Part shown: piece after piece, positions 6,548 to 6,865 of the stretch
Position numbering within the stretch: position 1 is the first letter of the stretch
How the letters are laid out: every line of letters begins with the position of its first letter
NCBI GenBank assembly: GCA_900554555.1
Contig: USIC01000044.1
Coordinates: 1-6,865, forward strand
Direction of reading: 5' to 3'
DNA: 6,865 bases
Source: an uncultured Solobacterium sp.
GTDB lineage: Bacteria > Bacillota_I > Bacilli_A > Erysipelotrichales > Erysipelotrichaceae
Notes under the pieces: generated by a model
The model's input: the letters and a program-made list of their open reading frames with translations, nothing else
What the model was told of the DNA's origin: nothing
The model's database searches: none
Made by a program: the position numbers and the translations under genes

Positions 6548-6573
6548 ATAGAGCGGCGTTTATACCGCTCTAT
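6548..6573 (-). terminator. Hairpin between oppA and oppB: attenuating terminator or mRNA-stabilising stem
   Basis: ATAGAGCGG (minus strand 6573-6565) pairs perfectly over 9 bp with CCGCTCTAT (6556-6548) around an 8-base loop. The downstream tail (TCTGTTATC) lacks a true T-run, so full termination is unlikely. It lies 19 bases after the oppA stop and 15 bases before the oppB RBS. In Opp operons such stems commonly allow more binding protein than permease, through partial termination or protection of the oppA mRNA 3' end; that role here is inferred. Confidence 0.6.
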
Positions 6574-6592
6574 AATGTTGTTTTATACAATG

Positions 6593-6865
6593 TTACTGTG
6601 AAACGACCATCCATCTGTAATCATCAACGCCACCACTGTGGAAACGAATACCAGATACCTTAGGATTGATCATCATCGCACCACCATTCTGATAGATTGG
6701 GATAACACCGTGGTCTTGTTGTACTAAAATCTTTTCGGCTTCTTGGAAATCCTTCCAACGAGCTTCTGCATTTGCGGCATCTTCACCTGTTTCAGCTTTT
6801 GCGATGAGTGCATCATATGCAGAGTTGCTGTAAGAACCTTGGTTGTAAGTACTTGTAGTAGTTAC
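6593..6865 (-). CDS. oppA: Oligopeptide-binding lipoprotein OppA, C-terminal fragment (cut by window edge)
   Basis: The last 90 residues of an extracellular solute-binding protein of family 5 (SBP_bac_5), which hands peptides to OppB/OppC. The frame runs open from the window edge to TAA 6595-6593. Visible family features are the YDALIAKA segment near residues 19-26, an alternating charged helix (EARWKDFQEAEKIL, about 39-52), the strand VIPIYQNGG (58-66) and the C-terminal VSGIRFHSGGVDDYRW (71-86). The full protein is normally 500-650 residues and lipid-anchored, so the signal peptide, lipobox and most ligand contacts are outside this window. Its position directly before oppB supports oppA. 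Peptide, pheromone or other ligand specificity cannot be judged from this part. Confidence 0.9.
   Translation of the reverse strand, partial: VTTTSTYNQGSYSNSAYDALIAKAETGEDAANAEARWKDFQEAEKILVQQDHGVIPIYQNGGAMMINPKVSGIRFHSGGVDDYRWMVVSQ

Noticed and set aside
67..6865. CRISPR arrays, tRNA/rRNA genes, insertion sequences, integrase sites
   Set aside because: No regularly spaced direct repeats, no cloverleaf-like segments, no transposase frames or terminal inverted repeats were seen.

Overview
The window is a contig end from an AT-rich bacterium of Bacillota (Firmicutes) type. The evidence is strong AAGGAGG-type ribosome binding sites, rho-independent terminators, and an oligopeptide transporter whose ATPase tails resemble the Firmicutes Opp/Ami type. 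A member of the Erysipelotrichia is plausible, but that is a guess from general character. Bases 1-66 are not genomic: they are an Illumina P7/index/read-2 adapter left at the contig end, so real sequence starts at 67.

All supported genes lie on the minus strand and are read from right to left. From 6865 to 2467 there is an oligopeptide ABC importer operon in the order oppA (C-terminal 90 residues only), oppB, oppC, oppD, oppF. OppA would capture peptides outside the cell, OppB/OppC form the membrane channel, and OppD/OppF supply ATP hydrolysis. A GC-rich hairpin separates oppA from oppB, which suits unequal expression of the binding protein. oppB, C, D and F are tightly packed (stop and start abutting, a 12-base gap, and an 11-base overlap) and end at a strong intrinsic terminator.

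Downstream is a 705-residue SNF2-family DNA translocase with an N-terminal helix-hairpin-helix segment. Its promoter appears to be nested in the opp terminator, with a perfect TATAAT only 12-15 bases before the start codon.

The most interesting part is the non-genic-looking end, 67-315. It holds a compact unit: a good promoter (TAGACA-17-TATGAT), an AGGAGG site, a 29-codon ORF with four consecutive cysteine codons, and a strong intrinsic terminator. A 10-base segment just after the Cys codons is complementary to the 5' arm of the terminator hairpin. This is the layout of a translation-coupled transcription attenuator responding to charged tRNA-Cys. Any controlled gene would lie beyond the contig end and cannot be seen. 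The alternative is that the ORF is simply a small Cys-rich protein gene with its own terminator.
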